Below are positions 6,220 to 13,710 of a DNA stretch of 14,202 bases, in pieces; the first letter of the stretch is position 1; each line of letters opens with the position of its first letter. The translations under genes and the position numbers were made by a program. The notes beneath the pieces are model-generated. The model had not been told where the DNA came from. It ran no database searches and worked only from the letters and a program-made list of their open reading frames with translations. The DNA is from Proteobacteria bacterium UBA652 (GTDB lineage Bacteria; Pseudomonadota; Gammaproteobacteria; Nitrosococcales; Methylophagaceae). The stretch is taken from positions 1 through 14,202 of the forward strand of contig DBOG01000047.1 of the NCBI GenBank assembly GCA_002299915.1, in the 5' to 3' direction.

Positions 6220-7032
6220 ATGCTCATCACATCCCATAAAAAAACCTCTTTTTTTATCTCTGCCTTCATCTCATTGATCGCCTTTATTATTATTGCATAT
6301 GCGTCACGGCCTATCTGGACAGAGAGCATGCAGGAAACCGAATCGCCCTTTTCTATTGCACAAATCACTCATTTAAGTGACCGTGTTAACAGCCAAATGG
6401 CGGCAAAAGATGTTCAAGTCTTTATCATCGCCCGCGCTGGGCGCCCGCCCGAAAAGTTGCCTGCTGGGATCCAATACACCCACATCGCTTTTGGGGTTTA
6501 TTCTGGGATGGAGGATGATAGCATAACGCCCAGCTATGCCATTTACAATCTTTACCAAGACAATGAAAATAAAGGAAAAAGCAATCTTATCACGGATGGG
6601 ACAATTGATTTCTTGATGGGCCTGCGAGGCAATAATGTGCGCCTTCTCATTCCCATACCCGCCCTGCAAGAAAAGTTACGCAACTTGATCGGCACAACTG
6701 AATATACAACACTCCACAACCCTAACTATTCCTATATGTCGAATCCTAACAATTCGAAATACCAGAACTGTACCGAACATACCTTAGATGTCATCAATAG
6801 CGCGCTCTATGAAACAAGCAATCAAGACACGCTAAAATTGCTCGCTTTGGAGAATTTTGAACCCCAAACGGTCAATTTCTCCCAATTAAAGATAATGTTA
6901 GGTTCAATCTTTTCTGCGGGTATCACGCTGGCCGATCATAGGGGAAAAGTCAGAACCGCCACCTTCACGACCCTCACCCGGTATTTAGAGAAATCTAAAC
7001 TCGTCCAGGAAATGATAACCATCGATATGTAG
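6220..7032 (+). CDS. DUF2145 membrane-anchored periplasmic protein, possible cysteine hydrolase
   Basis: A 270-residue protein with an uncleaved signal or anchor helix (about 10-28) and a probable periplasmic domain. The sequence resembles DUF2145 proteins as I recall them: VFIIARAGRPPEKL (67-80), YTHIAFGVY (86-94), TIDFLMGL, LLIPIPALQEKL (142-153), LHNPNYSYMSNPNNSKYQNC (165-184) and ADHRGKVRTATFTTLTRYL (238-256). His88 followed much later by Cys184 in NCTEHTLDV recalls the permuted NlpC/P60-papain arrangement (His before Cys). That reading is an inference; the family function is unknown. I chose the ATG at 6220, four bases after the zinc-finger gene, because AAGG at 6208-6211 is well spaced; the frame is open upstream to 6106 inside that gene, but those codons encode no plausible signal. 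It ends the plus-strand operon, facing a minus-strand gene 28 bases away with no visible terminator. Confidence 0.8.
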   Translation: MLITSHKKTSFFISAFISLIAFIIIAYASRPIWTESMQETESPFSIAQITHLSDRVNSQMAAKDVQVFIIARAGRPPEKLPAGIQYTHIAFGVYSGMEDDSITPSYAIYNLYQDNENKGKSNLITDGTIDFLMGLRGNNVRLLIPIPALQEKLRNLIGTTEYTTLHNPNYSYMSNPNNSKYQNCTEHTLDVINSALYETSNQDTLKLLALENFEPQTVNFSQLKIMLGSIFSAGITLADHRGKVRTATFTTLTRYLEKSKLVQEMITIDM

Positions 7033-7060
7033 TTTGCACGTTACCATTGTGAAGAATAGG

Positions 7061-7339
7061 CTATCGATCGCCCCAAATTTTCGCCACCGCACGCTCGCTA
7101 CCCAAAAAACCTATCACCAAACTCACCAGCGAGATGGCACCAAACACAATAACGGAAATCACGTAGCCGATCTGATCCACGAACGGTAAAAAATACAGTG
7201 TTACACAAGCCAAGCCAGCAAATAAAACACCCATAACAATTAATATTTTCCGCCCTAAAGGTTGGTATTTATAAGGCTCTGTGCCGCGTTCAAAGATATT
7301 GAGAAGAGGGGAGAAAAGCTTTCTCAATAGTGATTTCAT
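7061..7339 (-). CDS. Small two-helix inner-membrane protein linked to fhs
   Basis: A 92-residue protein with a basic, conserved-looking N-terminal segment (FERGTEPYKYQPLGRKIL, about 16-33), two transmembrane helices (about 31-51 and 56-79) and a C-terminal SERAVAKIWGDR tail. I recall similar small hypothetical proteins in other gammaproteobacteria but no assigned function. Its ATG shares one base with the fhs stop codon (TAATG), so it is the last gene of the mpl-ubiX-fhs unit and probably translated by re-initiation. No cysteine pair, metal site or known domain is seen. I assign no role. Confidence 0.75.
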   Translation of the reverse strand: MKSLLRKLFSPLLNIFERGTEPYKYQPLGRKILIVMGVLFAGLACVTLYFLPFVDQIGYVISVIVFGAISLVSLVIGFLGSERAVAKIWGDR

Positions 7340-9006
7340 TAAAACAAGCCCGTTATCTTGCCATCATTATCCACATCAATCCGTTCACTCGCTGGCTTTT
7401 TAGGTAGGCCTGGCATCGTCATAATATCACCACAAAGTGCCACCACAAATTCAGCACCACGCGACAATCGCACGTCACGGATCTCAATCGTATGCCCTGA
7501 TGCGGCGCCGCGCAAACTGGCATCACCACTAAAGGAATACGGTGTTTTAGCCATACACACTGGCACATGACCATGGGTTTCACTAAATTTGGCGAGTTTA
7601 TTATGTACCTTTTTAGGTGCCACCACTTCTGCCGCGCCATATATTTTGGTTGCCACGGCTGAAATTTTATCCCATAGCGGTACATCATCTGGATAGAGGA
7701 ATTGGCATTCATCTTTATTGTTTTCTATTGTTGCTAATACCATTTTTGCTAAGTCTTCAGCACCTGCACCACCCTCTGCCCAATGCTTGGCGATAACGGC
7801 TTGTGCACCATAGGATTCAACCGTGGTTTTAATCAGATCAATCTCGGCATCGGTATCTTGGGTGAAATGATTAATCGCGACTACACACGGTAAATTAAAA
7901 TTCCCTTGCAGATTATCTAGATGACGCTTCAAATTTGCCATGCCTTTTTCTAAGGCTGAGACATTTTCAATTGCCAAATCTTTGGCCTCAACCCCGCCAT
8001 GATATTTAAGCGCTTTTACGGTGGCAACAATCACCACAGCATCAGGCGTAAGTCCTCCCTTACGGCATTTAATATCAATAAACTTCTCAGCCCCTAAATC
8101 CGCCCCAAAACCCGCTTCTGTTACCACATAATCACTGAGTTTTAAGGCCATTTTAGTAGCGATAACAGAGTTGCAACCATGGGCAATATTGGCGAAAGGA
8201 CCACCATGCACAAAGGCAGGATTATTTTCTAGGGTTTGTACGAGATTAGGCTTGAGCGCATCTTTTAATAAGGCCGTCATCGCACCCTGTGCATTGATAT
8301 CACTGCCGAGCCTCGGTGTGCCATCACGTGAGTAGCCAATTAAGATATTACCTAATCGTTGTTTGAGCTCACTGATGGAATTAGATAAACAGAAAATCGC
8401 CATCACTTCTGAGGCGACAACAATATCAAAACCATCTTCGCGCGGATAACCATTTCCTGGCCCTAAGCCAATCGTAATTTGGCGTAAGGCACGATCATTA
8501 ATATCGATCACCCGGCGCCAAGTAACACGCCGATGATCCAAATCAAGCTGATTTCCATGGTGAATATGATTATCAATCATCGCAGATAATAAATTATGCG
8601 CGGCGCCAATCGCATGTAAATCACCGGTAAAATGCAGATTAATATCTTCCATTGGCACCACTTGGGCATAACCACCACCCGCTGCGCCACCTTTCATCCC
8701 AAAGCAAGGCCCCATCGAAGGCTCACGAATACACACCATCGAAGACTGATTCAAGCGATTCAGTGCATCGCTCAGACCAATTGTAGTCGTCGTTTTACCT
8801 TCACCTGCTGGGGTGGGACTGATCGCTGTTACTAAAATCAATTTGCCATTTGGCTTGTCTGCCAAGCGCGTCATCGCATCGAGTGAAATCTTGGCTTTAT
8901 ATTTGCCATAATTCTCGAGTTCATCTGCTTGCAAATCCAATTTTTCTAATGCCAATGTGTCGATCTGCTGTATCTTGGCCTGTTGGGCTATTTCAATATC
9001 CGACAT
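7339..9006 (-). CDS. fhs: Formate-tetrahydrofolate ligase (10-formyl-THF synthetase)
   Basis: A 555-residue full-length Fhs, which joins formate to tetrahydrofolate with ATP to give 10-formyl-THF, feeding purine synthesis, formyl-Met-tRNA and one-carbon flow. Clear marks are the P-loop TPAGEGKTT (65-73), REPSMGPCFGMKGGAAGGGY, the DLHAIGAAHNLL block, FVHGGPFANIAHGCNS, ITEAGFGADLGAEKF-like VVTEAGFGADLGAEKF, and the C-terminus GDIMTMPGLPKKPASERID. The ATG at 9006 is preferred over one 15 bases upstream because AGGAGA sits just before it; that Shine-Dalgarno overlaps the ubiX stop codon. Many enterobacteria lack Fhs and use FolD alone, so its presence hints at formate or C1 use. The location behind mpl-ubiX has no obvious metabolic logic. 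Confidence 0.98.
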   Translation of the reverse strand: MSDIEIAQQAKIQQIDTLALEKLDLQADELENYGKYKAKISLDAMTRLADKPNGKLILVTAISPTPAGEGKTTTTIGLSDALNRLNQSSMVCIREPSMGPCFGMKGGAAGGGYAQVVPMEDINLHFTGDLHAIGAAHNLLSAMIDNHIHHGNQLDLDHRRVTWRRVIDINDRALRQITIGLGPGNGYPREDGFDIVVASEVMAIFCLSNSISELKQRLGNILIGYSRDGTPRLGSDINAQGAMTALLKDALKPNLVQTLENNPAFVHGGPFANIAHGCNSVIATKMALKLSDYVVTEAGFGADLGAEKFIDIKCRKGGLTPDAVVIVATVKALKYHGGVEAKDLAIENVSALEKGMANLKRHLDNLQGNFNLPCVVAINHFTQDTDAEIDLIKTTVESYGAQAVIAKHWAEGGAGAEDLAKMVLATIENNKDECQFLYPDDVPLWDKISAVATKIYGAAEVVAPKKVHNKLAKFSETHGHVPVCMAKTPYSFSGDASLRGAASGHTIEIRDVRLSRGAEFVVALCGDIMTMPGLPKKPASERIDVDNDGKITGLF

Positions 9007-9014
9007 ATTCTCTC

Positions 9015-9659
9015 CTAACAAGATAATGTGGGGTTCGTTTTATTCTCGCCCCACCGTGGTATCAGCGCATGTGGAACCTTCGCTTGGTCTAGAATCCGTG
9101 CCACCACAAAATTGACCAAATCATCCATTGTTTTGGGTTGAAAATAAAAACCAGGATTAGGCGGCAACACCACCACCCCCAAGCGAGAGAGTTTCAGCAT
9201 ATTCTCTAAATGAATCGCTGAAAAAGGCGCTTCACGCGGCACAATAATCAATTGTCGTTGCTCTTTCAACATGACATCGGCTGCTCGATTAATTAAGTTA
9301 TCGCTACTGCCACAGGCGATTGACGATAAGGTGCCCATCGTACACGGACACACAACCATGGTTGGAATCGTATGCGAACCACTGGCAACAGGCGCTGACC
9401 ACTGCTGTTCACCATAAACCCGCAATAAATCAGCATCACAAGCCAAATCAGCCACTAGCATTTTATGCATATCGCCCGCCCGCGCAGGTAATTTCCACTT
9501 GAGTTCATCAGCGCAGACAATTCGACCTGCCGCCGACACCATCAAATGCACACGGATCCCGCTGCTCACCAATTCCTGCAATAAGCGCTGGCTATAGATC
9601 GCACCTGATGCGCCGGTTATCGCTAAGATAATTTCTTGTGGGGCTGTCATCGTCGTCAT
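9015..9659 (-). CDS. ubiX: UbiX, flavin prenyltransferase
   Basis: A 214-residue UbiX that prenylates reduced FMN with dimethylallyl phosphate to make prenyl-FMN, the cofactor of the UbiD decarboxylase in ubiquinone synthesis. Motifs are ITGASGA (14-20, flavin phosphate binding), SGSH (93-96), CPCTMGTLSSIACGSSDNLI (104-123), NRAADVMLKE, the substrate-binding PREAPFS (141-147) and LPPNPGFYFQPKT (165-177). It is slightly longer than E. coli UbiX (189 residues), mainly at the C-terminus. The ATG at 9659 overlaps the mpl stop as ATGA; there is no Shine-Dalgarno sequence, so it is probably coupled to mpl. A second ATG at 9650 is possible. The mpl-ubiX pairing is also found in Pseudomonas. Confidence 0.97.
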   Translation of the reverse strand: MTTMTAPQEIILAITGASGAIYSQRLLQELVSSGIRVHLMVSAAGRIVCADELKWKLPARAGDMHKMLVADLACDADLLRVYGEQQWSAPVASGSHTIPTMVVCPCTMGTLSSIACGSSDNLINRAADVMLKEQRQLIIVPREAPFSAIHLENMLKLSRLGVVVLPPNPGFYFQPKTMDDLVNFVVARILDQAKVPHALIPRWGENKTNPTLSC

Positions 9660-11011
9660 AAAGCTAACGCATCCAATACCTTCTGGTGGATCCCACCAAA
9701 AGCACCATTACTCATGATTAAAATCACATCACCCTTTTCAGCTTCTTCAACCAGCTTTTCAACCATCAAATCGACTGACTCATGCAAGCTTGATTTAGGC
9801 CCTAAATCTCCTGTCACCGCATGCAATGACCAATCTAAATCTCCACTATCAAATACTAATATTTGATCTGCAGGACGCAGTGCGGCTGCTAAGGTATTAC
9901 GGTGGGTACCCATTTTCATTGTATTAGAGCGCGGCTCTAACACGGCAATCAATTTTCGTTCACCGATATTGGCACGCAAACCGTTTACCGTCGTCGCAAT
10001 CGCTGTTGGATGATGGGCAAAGTCATCATACACTTGCACCCCATTCACCTCGCCGCGCAACTCCATCCGCCGTTTTACACCTTTAAATTTGGTCAAGGAG
10101 GCACAAGCTTGTTTCAGCTCAACGCCCACGTGGCGTGCCGCTAGCAATGCGCCTAATGCATTCAATATATTATGTTCGCCCAGCAAATCCCATTCAACTT
10201 CGGCAATCACTTGCTTACCCAACATCACCGTAAACTGACTGCCATCTGCCGCCACATCTTTCACATGCAAATCACCCTCTTTTAGGCCCACTGTTTGCTG
10301 CGGTGTCCAACAGCCTTGCCCCAAGGTTTCAACTAAAGCTGGCTCATCTACAGGCGTAATCAACACGCCTTCCGACGGTATTGTACGCACCAGATGATGA
10401 AATTGAGTTTGGATTGCCGCCAAATCAGGAAAAATATCCGCATGATCAAATTCTAAATTATTAATCACCACCGTCCGTGGATGATAATGCACAAATTTTG
10501 AGCGCTTATCAAAAAACGCCGTGTCATATTCATCGGCCTCAATCACAAAAAAAGGCTTCTTGCCTAAGCGTGCTGTTTCACCAAAATTACCTGGCACACC
10601 ACCAATCAAAAACCCCGGTTTCAAGCCCGCATCTTCTAATAACCATGCCAACATACTGCTAGTCGTTGTTTTACCATGCGTACCCGCCACCGCTAATACC
10701 CAGCGATCTTGCAATAATTGCTCTGCCAGCCATTGCGGGCCAGACACATAAGGCAAACCTCGGTTTAATACATATTCCACCGCAGGATTATCCCGCGTCA
10801 TCGCATTTCCCATCACCACCAAATCCGGTGCCGGATCTAAATGTTCGGCTAAATAACCTTCTTGCAACTCAATCCCTGCTTCTGACAACTGTTCGCTCAT
10901 CGGTGGATACACATTGGCATCCGAGCCTGACACTGTCATCCCTAATGAACGTGCTAGCAAAGCCACCCCACCCATAAATGTGCCACAAATCCCTAAAATA
11001 TGTATATGCAT
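9656..11011 (-). CDS. mpl: Mpl, UDP-MurNAc:L-Ala-gamma-D-Glu-meso-DAP ligase
   Basis: A 451-residue Mur-ligase-family enzyme that attaches the recycled murein tripeptide to UDP-MurNAc in the cytoplasm. It starts with the Rossmann-like MHIHILGICGTFMGGVALLA, followed by the ATP loop AGTHGKTTTSSM (109-120), then FVIEADEYDTAFFDKRSKFV (155-174) and NNLEFDHADIF (184-194), which mark Mpl rather than MurC, and later DDFAHHPTAI and LEPRSNTMKMGTH. MurC is about 480-490 residues and differs in these blocks. It begins 17 bases after the membrane protein gene; the nearest SD-like stretch is weak (AAGAA close to the ATG, or AAGGA 14 bases away). Use of meso-DAP implies a Gram-negative-type wall. Confidence 0.97.
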   Translation of the reverse strand: MHIHILGICGTFMGGVALLARSLGMTVSGSDANVYPPMSEQLSEAGIELQEGYLAEHLDPAPDLVVMGNAMTRDNPAVEYVLNRGLPYVSGPQWLAEQLLQDRWVLAVAGTHGKTTTSSMLAWLLEDAGLKPGFLIGGVPGNFGETARLGKKPFFVIEADEYDTAFFDKRSKFVHYHPRTVVINNLEFDHADIFPDLAAIQTQFHHLVRTIPSEGVLITPVDEPALVETLGQGCWTPQQTVGLKEGDLHVKDVAADGSQFTVMLGKQVIAEVEWDLLGEHNILNALGALLAARHVGVELKQACASLTKFKGVKRRMELRGEVNGVQVYDDFAHHPTAIATTVNGLRANIGERKLIAVLEPRSNTMKMGTHRNTLAAALRPADQILVFDSGDLDWSLHAVTGDLGPKSSLHESVDLMVEKLVEEAEKGDVILIMSNGAFGGIHQKVLDALAL

Positions 11012-11028
11012 TTTTTCTTGTTTTATCC

Positions 11029-11550
11029 TTATGCCAGTGCTGCCATTAACAGGCCACCCGCCAATCCCACCACAATCAATATCACCACTGAAATAACGGC
11101 TGCAAGGCCGGGTTTAATCTCCATTGCATGTCGCAATATATGTGTAATAATCATCAAACTCCACAACACAAAAACTAGCAGCAGCACTAACATCCCGGTG
11201 CCCATTTCAGCTGGCTCACCTGCCAATGCATTTGTTAACAGAGGTATCCCCAACACCCCCATCACCGTGCCCGTGCTCGTCATCGCCGTAATCGTTTGCA
11301 CCAAACGAGCACTGCGTCCTCGCAGAACAAGTAAGCCTGCAATAATCGCCAAAAAAAGCACGACCTCAAGTACCGCCACCAAGCCAGCATCGAACCAACT
11401 TAGCTTAATACCTTCCGCCAGGAGGCTCGCCAAAAAATAAATGCCCGTACTCACCAGCATCAAATTAAACCCAGCAGGCATTTCCGCAGGGCCAATTTTA
11501 AACAAGCATAAACGCACTGCTCGCTGATATAAATCAATCAATTGTTGCAT
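11029..11550 (-). CDS. Five-helix integral membrane protein, function unknown
   Basis: A 173-residue protein with a short amphipathic N-terminus, a motif LCLFKIGPAEMPAG (14-27), and five predicted transmembrane helices (about 29-48, 55-76, 85-106, 117-139 and 149-171). Proteins with an N-terminal G-P-x-x-x-P-A stretch followed by several helices are common in gammaproteobacteria; some are labelled Yip1-like, but I cannot confirm that. No catalytic or metal motif is seen. It is the first gene of the mpl-ubiX-fhs unit. The Shine-Dalgarno sequence is poor (GGTGGT next to the ATG). A TATGAT at 11557-11562 on this strand could be a -10 box, but no matching -35 is visible. Confidence 0.8.
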   Translation of the reverse strand: MQQLIDLYQRAVRLCLFKIGPAEMPAGFNLMLVSTGIYFLASLLAEGIKLSWFDAGLVAVLEVVLFLAIIAGLLVLRGRSARLVQTITAMTSTGTVMGVLGIPLLTNALAGEPAEMGTGMLVLLLVFVLWSLMIITHILRHAMEIKPGLAAVISVVILIVVGLAGGLLMAALA

Positions 11551-11604
11551 ACCACCATCATACCCTGAAACAAGCTTTTTTGCCGCCTATTTCATCTCGT
11601 TTTC

Positions 11605-11650
11605 ATAAAAAAATAGCCCTGCCTTTTCTCGAGGAAAAGGCAGGGCTATT
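11605..11650 (-). terminator. Strong intrinsic terminator of the yqhA-like gene
   Basis: Positions 11612-11650 form a perfect 17-base-pair stem (AATAGCCCTGCCTTTTC with its complement) around a five-base loop. On the minus strand it is followed directly by a U tract read from the A run at about 11607-11613. It lies 23 bases after the stop codon of the yqhA-like gene and insulates it from the membrane protein-mpl-ubiX-fhs unit, which must therefore have its own promoter. Confidence 0.93.
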
Positions 11651-11673
11651 CTGTCTAGTAACATTTTTGAGTT

Positions 11674-12198
11674 CTAATGCCGGACAGTATCGCCTGCAAT
11701 TTTATCCATTACCGCAAAAAACACCCCTGATAGCACAAACGTCATATGCACAATCACCTTCCATTTAACGGTATTCACATCCCCATCACTTAGCTCGGCT
11801 GGAATATTCATAAAGGTTTTCAATAAATCAATCGCTGAAATCGCCACAATGGCACCAATCACTTTTAATTTTAATCCTGAAAAATCAATTGTACCCATCC
11901 ATTCAGGTCTATCTTTATGCTCCGCCACATCAATTTTTGACACAAAAATTTCATAGCCACTGAAAATAATCATCAGTAATAAACTACCCACTAAAGCCAT
12001 ATCTACCAAGGCTAGAATGCCTACAATCATATCACTTTCGGCCATCGTAAAAACATGCGTTGTCATATGCCATAATTCTTGGGCAAACTTCACGAATAAC
12101 AAAGCAATACTTAGCACCAAACCCACATAAAATGGCGCCAATAACCAGCGGCTTTTAAAGATAAGACTTTCCATCACCGCTTCTATTTTTTCTAACAT
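11674..12198 (-). CDS. yqhA: YqhA/UPF0114 family inner-membrane protein
   Basis: A 174-residue membrane protein closely matching the E. coli YqhA pattern: SRWLLAPFYVGL (16-27), MAESDMIVGILALVDMALVG (52-71), FSGYEIFVSKID (79-90), the GLKLKVIGAIVAISAIDLLK region (108-127) and VIVHMTFVLSGVFFAVMDK (148-166). Four transmembrane segments are expected (about 17-37, 57-85, 110-130 and 148-167). The molecular function is not established. GGAGCGA precedes the ATG at good spacing. It forms a single-gene unit with its own promoter upstream and a strong terminator downstream. The symbol rests on family resemblance only. Confidence 0.92.
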   Translation of the reverse strand: MLEKIEAVMESLIFKSRWLLAPFYVGLVLSIALLFVKFAQELWHMTTHVFTMAESDMIVGILALVDMALVGSLLLMIIFSGYEIFVSKIDVAEHKDRPEWMGTIDFSGLKLKVIGAIVAISAIDLLKTFMNIPAELSDGDVNTVKWKVIVHMTFVLSGVFFAVMDKIAGDTVRH

Positions 12199-12210
12199 TC
12201 TCGCTCCTAC

Positions 12211-12239
12211 AATATAATATACACACTAAAAAAGTTCAA
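12211..12239 (-). promoter_or_regulatory. Sigma70 promoter of the yqhA-like gene
   Basis: On the minus strand TTGAAC (12239-12234) and TATATT (12216-12211) are separated by 17 bases, each one mismatch from consensus. The -10 box ends 12 bases before the start codon, so the leader would be very short. The same AT-rich stretch offers TTATAT or TATTAT as -10 alternatives. Confidence 0.55.
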
Positions 12240-12278
12240 ACGATTCTACCATGTTATTATCGTACTGCTTTATTTTTA

Positions 12279-12308
12279 CTGAACTTAATTACCGCATAAC
12301 GCTATAAT
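12279..12308 (+). promoter_or_regulatory. Candidate promoter of the loiP-like gene
   Basis: A perfect TATAAT at 12303-12308 is preceded by CTGAAC at 12279-12284 with an 18-base spacer. The -10 is strong and the -35 moderate. Transcription would start near 12315 and give a leader of about 70 bases containing the palindrome at 12322-12331. Confidence 0.5.
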
Positions 12309-12321
12309 GTCAAGGTTATCA

Positions 12322-12331
12322 CCTGATCAGG
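12322..12331. promoter_or_regulatory. Perfect palindrome CCTGATCAGG in the loiP leader
   Basis: A ten-base perfect palindrome about seven bases after the predicted transcription start. It could be an operator half-site pair for a dimeric regulator. As RNA it could form at most a small hairpin. Only the symmetry and location are seen; no regulator is identified. Confidence 0.25.
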
Positions 12332-12383
12332 ATGAGGGGTCAAGTAATATCTTAAACTTAAAACAACAATCAAAAGGATACTT

Positions 12384-13121
12384 ATGAAAATTAAATCTAT
12401 ATTGCTCATCTGCATGTTAACTATCTCACTCTCTGCCTGTAAAACAGATGGTTTAATCTCCAGCGCAGGAAGTCTTGTCACTGGCTTAACGATTAACGAA
12501 ACACAATTAAAAGCCGAAGCCAAACTCTCTGCGCAAGAAATGGATAAAAAAATACCGATTGCACCTGCAGGCAATCAATATGCAGTGCGATTACACAATC
12601 TAACCAAAAACATGACAACTTATGATGGACTTACGCTCAATTATAAAGTCTACCTCGTAGATGAAGTGAATGCATTCGCGATGCCAGATGGCACTGTCCG
12701 TGTTTATGCTGGACTGATGGATTTAATGAATGATGATGAAGTGCTTGCTGTTATCGGTCATGAAATTGGCCATGTCGCCCTCAAACATTCATTACAACAA
12801 TACAAAAAAGCCTATCTTGCAAAAGCAGCAAGAGAGGGCCTCTCTGCTACCGATAGCACAGTGGGTAATATTGCTGGCGCTTATGGTGATATTGGTGAAG
12901 CCTTCTTGAACGCACAATTTTCCCAAAAAGATGAGCTAGAATCCGATGCCTATGGTGTAACTGTACTCCATAAAATGGGGCATGATCCCTATGCTGCCGT
13001 TCGTGCGCAAGAAAAATTGCAACAACTTGGTAGTCAGGACAGCGTATTCTCATCTCATCCGCCCTCACAAAAACGAATTGATCTCGCGCGCGCGGCAGCT
13101 GATAAAATAACAGGCAAATAA
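12384..13121 (+). CDS. loiP: LoiP/YggG-like M48 metalloprotease, outer-membrane lipoprotein
   Basis: A 245-residue zinc protease of family M48. Residues 1-18 are a lipoprotein signal ending in the lipobox LSAC, with Cys19 lipidated; Lys20 at +2 is not an inner-membrane retention Asp, so outer-membrane sorting is expected. The active site is HEIGH (126-130), with Glu184 and Asp188 in the ELESDAYG segment as the third zinc ligand and its partner. NAFAMPDGTVRVYAGLMDLM (96-115) and the C-terminal SHPPSQKRI match E. coli LoiP, which cleaves misfolded proteins at the outer membrane and works with BepA. AAGGA at 12374-12378 supports the start. It is a single-gene unit with its own promoter and a terminator directly after it. 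A generic M48 lipoprotein is the alternative. Confidence 0.93.
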   Translation: MKIKSILLICMLTISLSACKTDGLISSAGSLVTGLTINETQLKAEAKLSAQEMDKKIPIAPAGNQYAVRLHNLTKNMTTYDGLTLNYKVYLVDEVNAFAMPDGTVRVYAGLMDLMNDDEVLAVIGHEIGHVALKHSLQQYKKAYLAKAAREGLSATDSTVGNIAGAYGDIGEAFLNAQFSQKDELESDAYGVTVLHKMGHDPYAAVRAQEKLQQLGSQDSVFSSHPPSQKRIDLARAAADKITGK

Positions 13122-13137
13122 TTGCCCTTTCAAAAAT

Positions 13138-13176
13138 TAAGTAGCGGAGATATTCCGCTACTTATTTTGTTATTTT
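13138..13176. terminator. Bidirectional terminator between loiP and the ydjM-like gene
   Basis: Positions 13138-13164 form an 11-base-pair stem (TAAGTAGCGGA with its complement) with a five-base loop. A T-rich stretch follows on the plus strand (to about 13178), and an A-rich stretch at about 13132-13136 gives a shorter U tract on the minus strand. It terminates loiP and probably the converging pair too. The stem contains the stop codon of the ydjM-like gene. Confidence 0.85.
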
Positions 13177-13701
13177 TTTATATATTTTCCAACCAACCAT
13201 GATCACTGTTGTGGGGAGAATGATAAAAATCAGCTCTGACAAGAGCACCCTCACGCCCCAGTCAGAGAAAAAAACACCCACACCGATTGGTGACACTTCA
13301 ATTGGTCGAACAGGAAAAAAATATCGTGTCGTATCAAACGGCCAAAAGAAAGCAACACCTAAACCACCATTGGTTACCGCATCCAGTAGTCCATGCGATA
13401 TTCCCGCCAGAGAAAGCACGATAAAAATGGCAGCTAACCGCCTCTTGCGTTTAAAATACGGCTGGAAAAACAAACTACACACCACTGCAGCCATCAACAA
13501 GGAAAACACAATCGAATGGCTGGCACCACGATGCCCCCAAGAGCTACCATAAGGTATGCCTATCACAAAACCGATCACATCCGCATCTGGCAATATCGAT
13601 AATACAAAGGCAAAAAACAGACACCATTTCCAATAAGGATGGTTAGCTAAAAAACTATGGATGCCGTATACAATATACACATGAGAAAAAACAGAGGCCA
13701 T
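13162..13701 (-). CDS. YdjM/DUF457-type membrane-bound metal-dependent hydrolase
   Basis: A 179-residue inner-membrane protein with the polar residues of the YdjM (LexA-regulated, putative metal hydrolase) family: His7 in FSHVYI, PDAD (38-41), GHRGASHS (56-63) and SHGLLDAVTNGG (102-113). Hydrophobic helices lie at about 25-45, 62-80, 90-106 and 152-170. The conserved His and Asp residues suggest a metal site at the membrane face; E. coli YdjM is described only as a putative hydrolase, so the substrate is unknown. No LexA box is visible nearby, although the promoter is probably further upstream. It follows the ABC permease gene by nine bases and is probably its operon partner. Confidence 0.85.
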   Translation of the reverse strand: MASVFSHVYIVYGIHSFLANHPYWKWCLFFAFVLSILPDADVIGFVIGIPYGSSWGHRGASHSIVFSLLMAAVVCSLFFQPYFKRKRRLAAIFIVLSLAGISHGLLDAVTNGGLGVAFFWPFDTTRYFFPVRPIEVSPIGVGVFFSDWGVRVLLSELIFIILPTTVIMVGWKIYKKITK

Positions 13702-13710
13702 CGTCCGATA

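Noticed and set aside
7358..7712. Open frames on both strands within fhs near its 3' end
   Set aside because: They overlap a full-length, motif-complete Fhs and show no Shine-Dalgarno sequence or known domain.
10477..11440. Plus-strand open frames antisense to mpl and the five-helix protein
   Set aside because: The proteins are Pro/Ser/Thr-rich with no family features; the minus-strand genes explain the coding signal.
12302..12574. Minus-strand 90-residue frame over the loiP start
   Set aside because: It covers the loiP promoter, ribosome binding site and signal peptide; its hydrophobic stretch is the reverse reading of AT-rich DNA.
13199..13552. Plus-strand 117-residue frame opposite the YdjM-type gene
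   Set aside because: The minus-strand protein has a coherent set of His/Asp motifs and helices, while this frame is a Lys/Thr/Pro-rich shadow.
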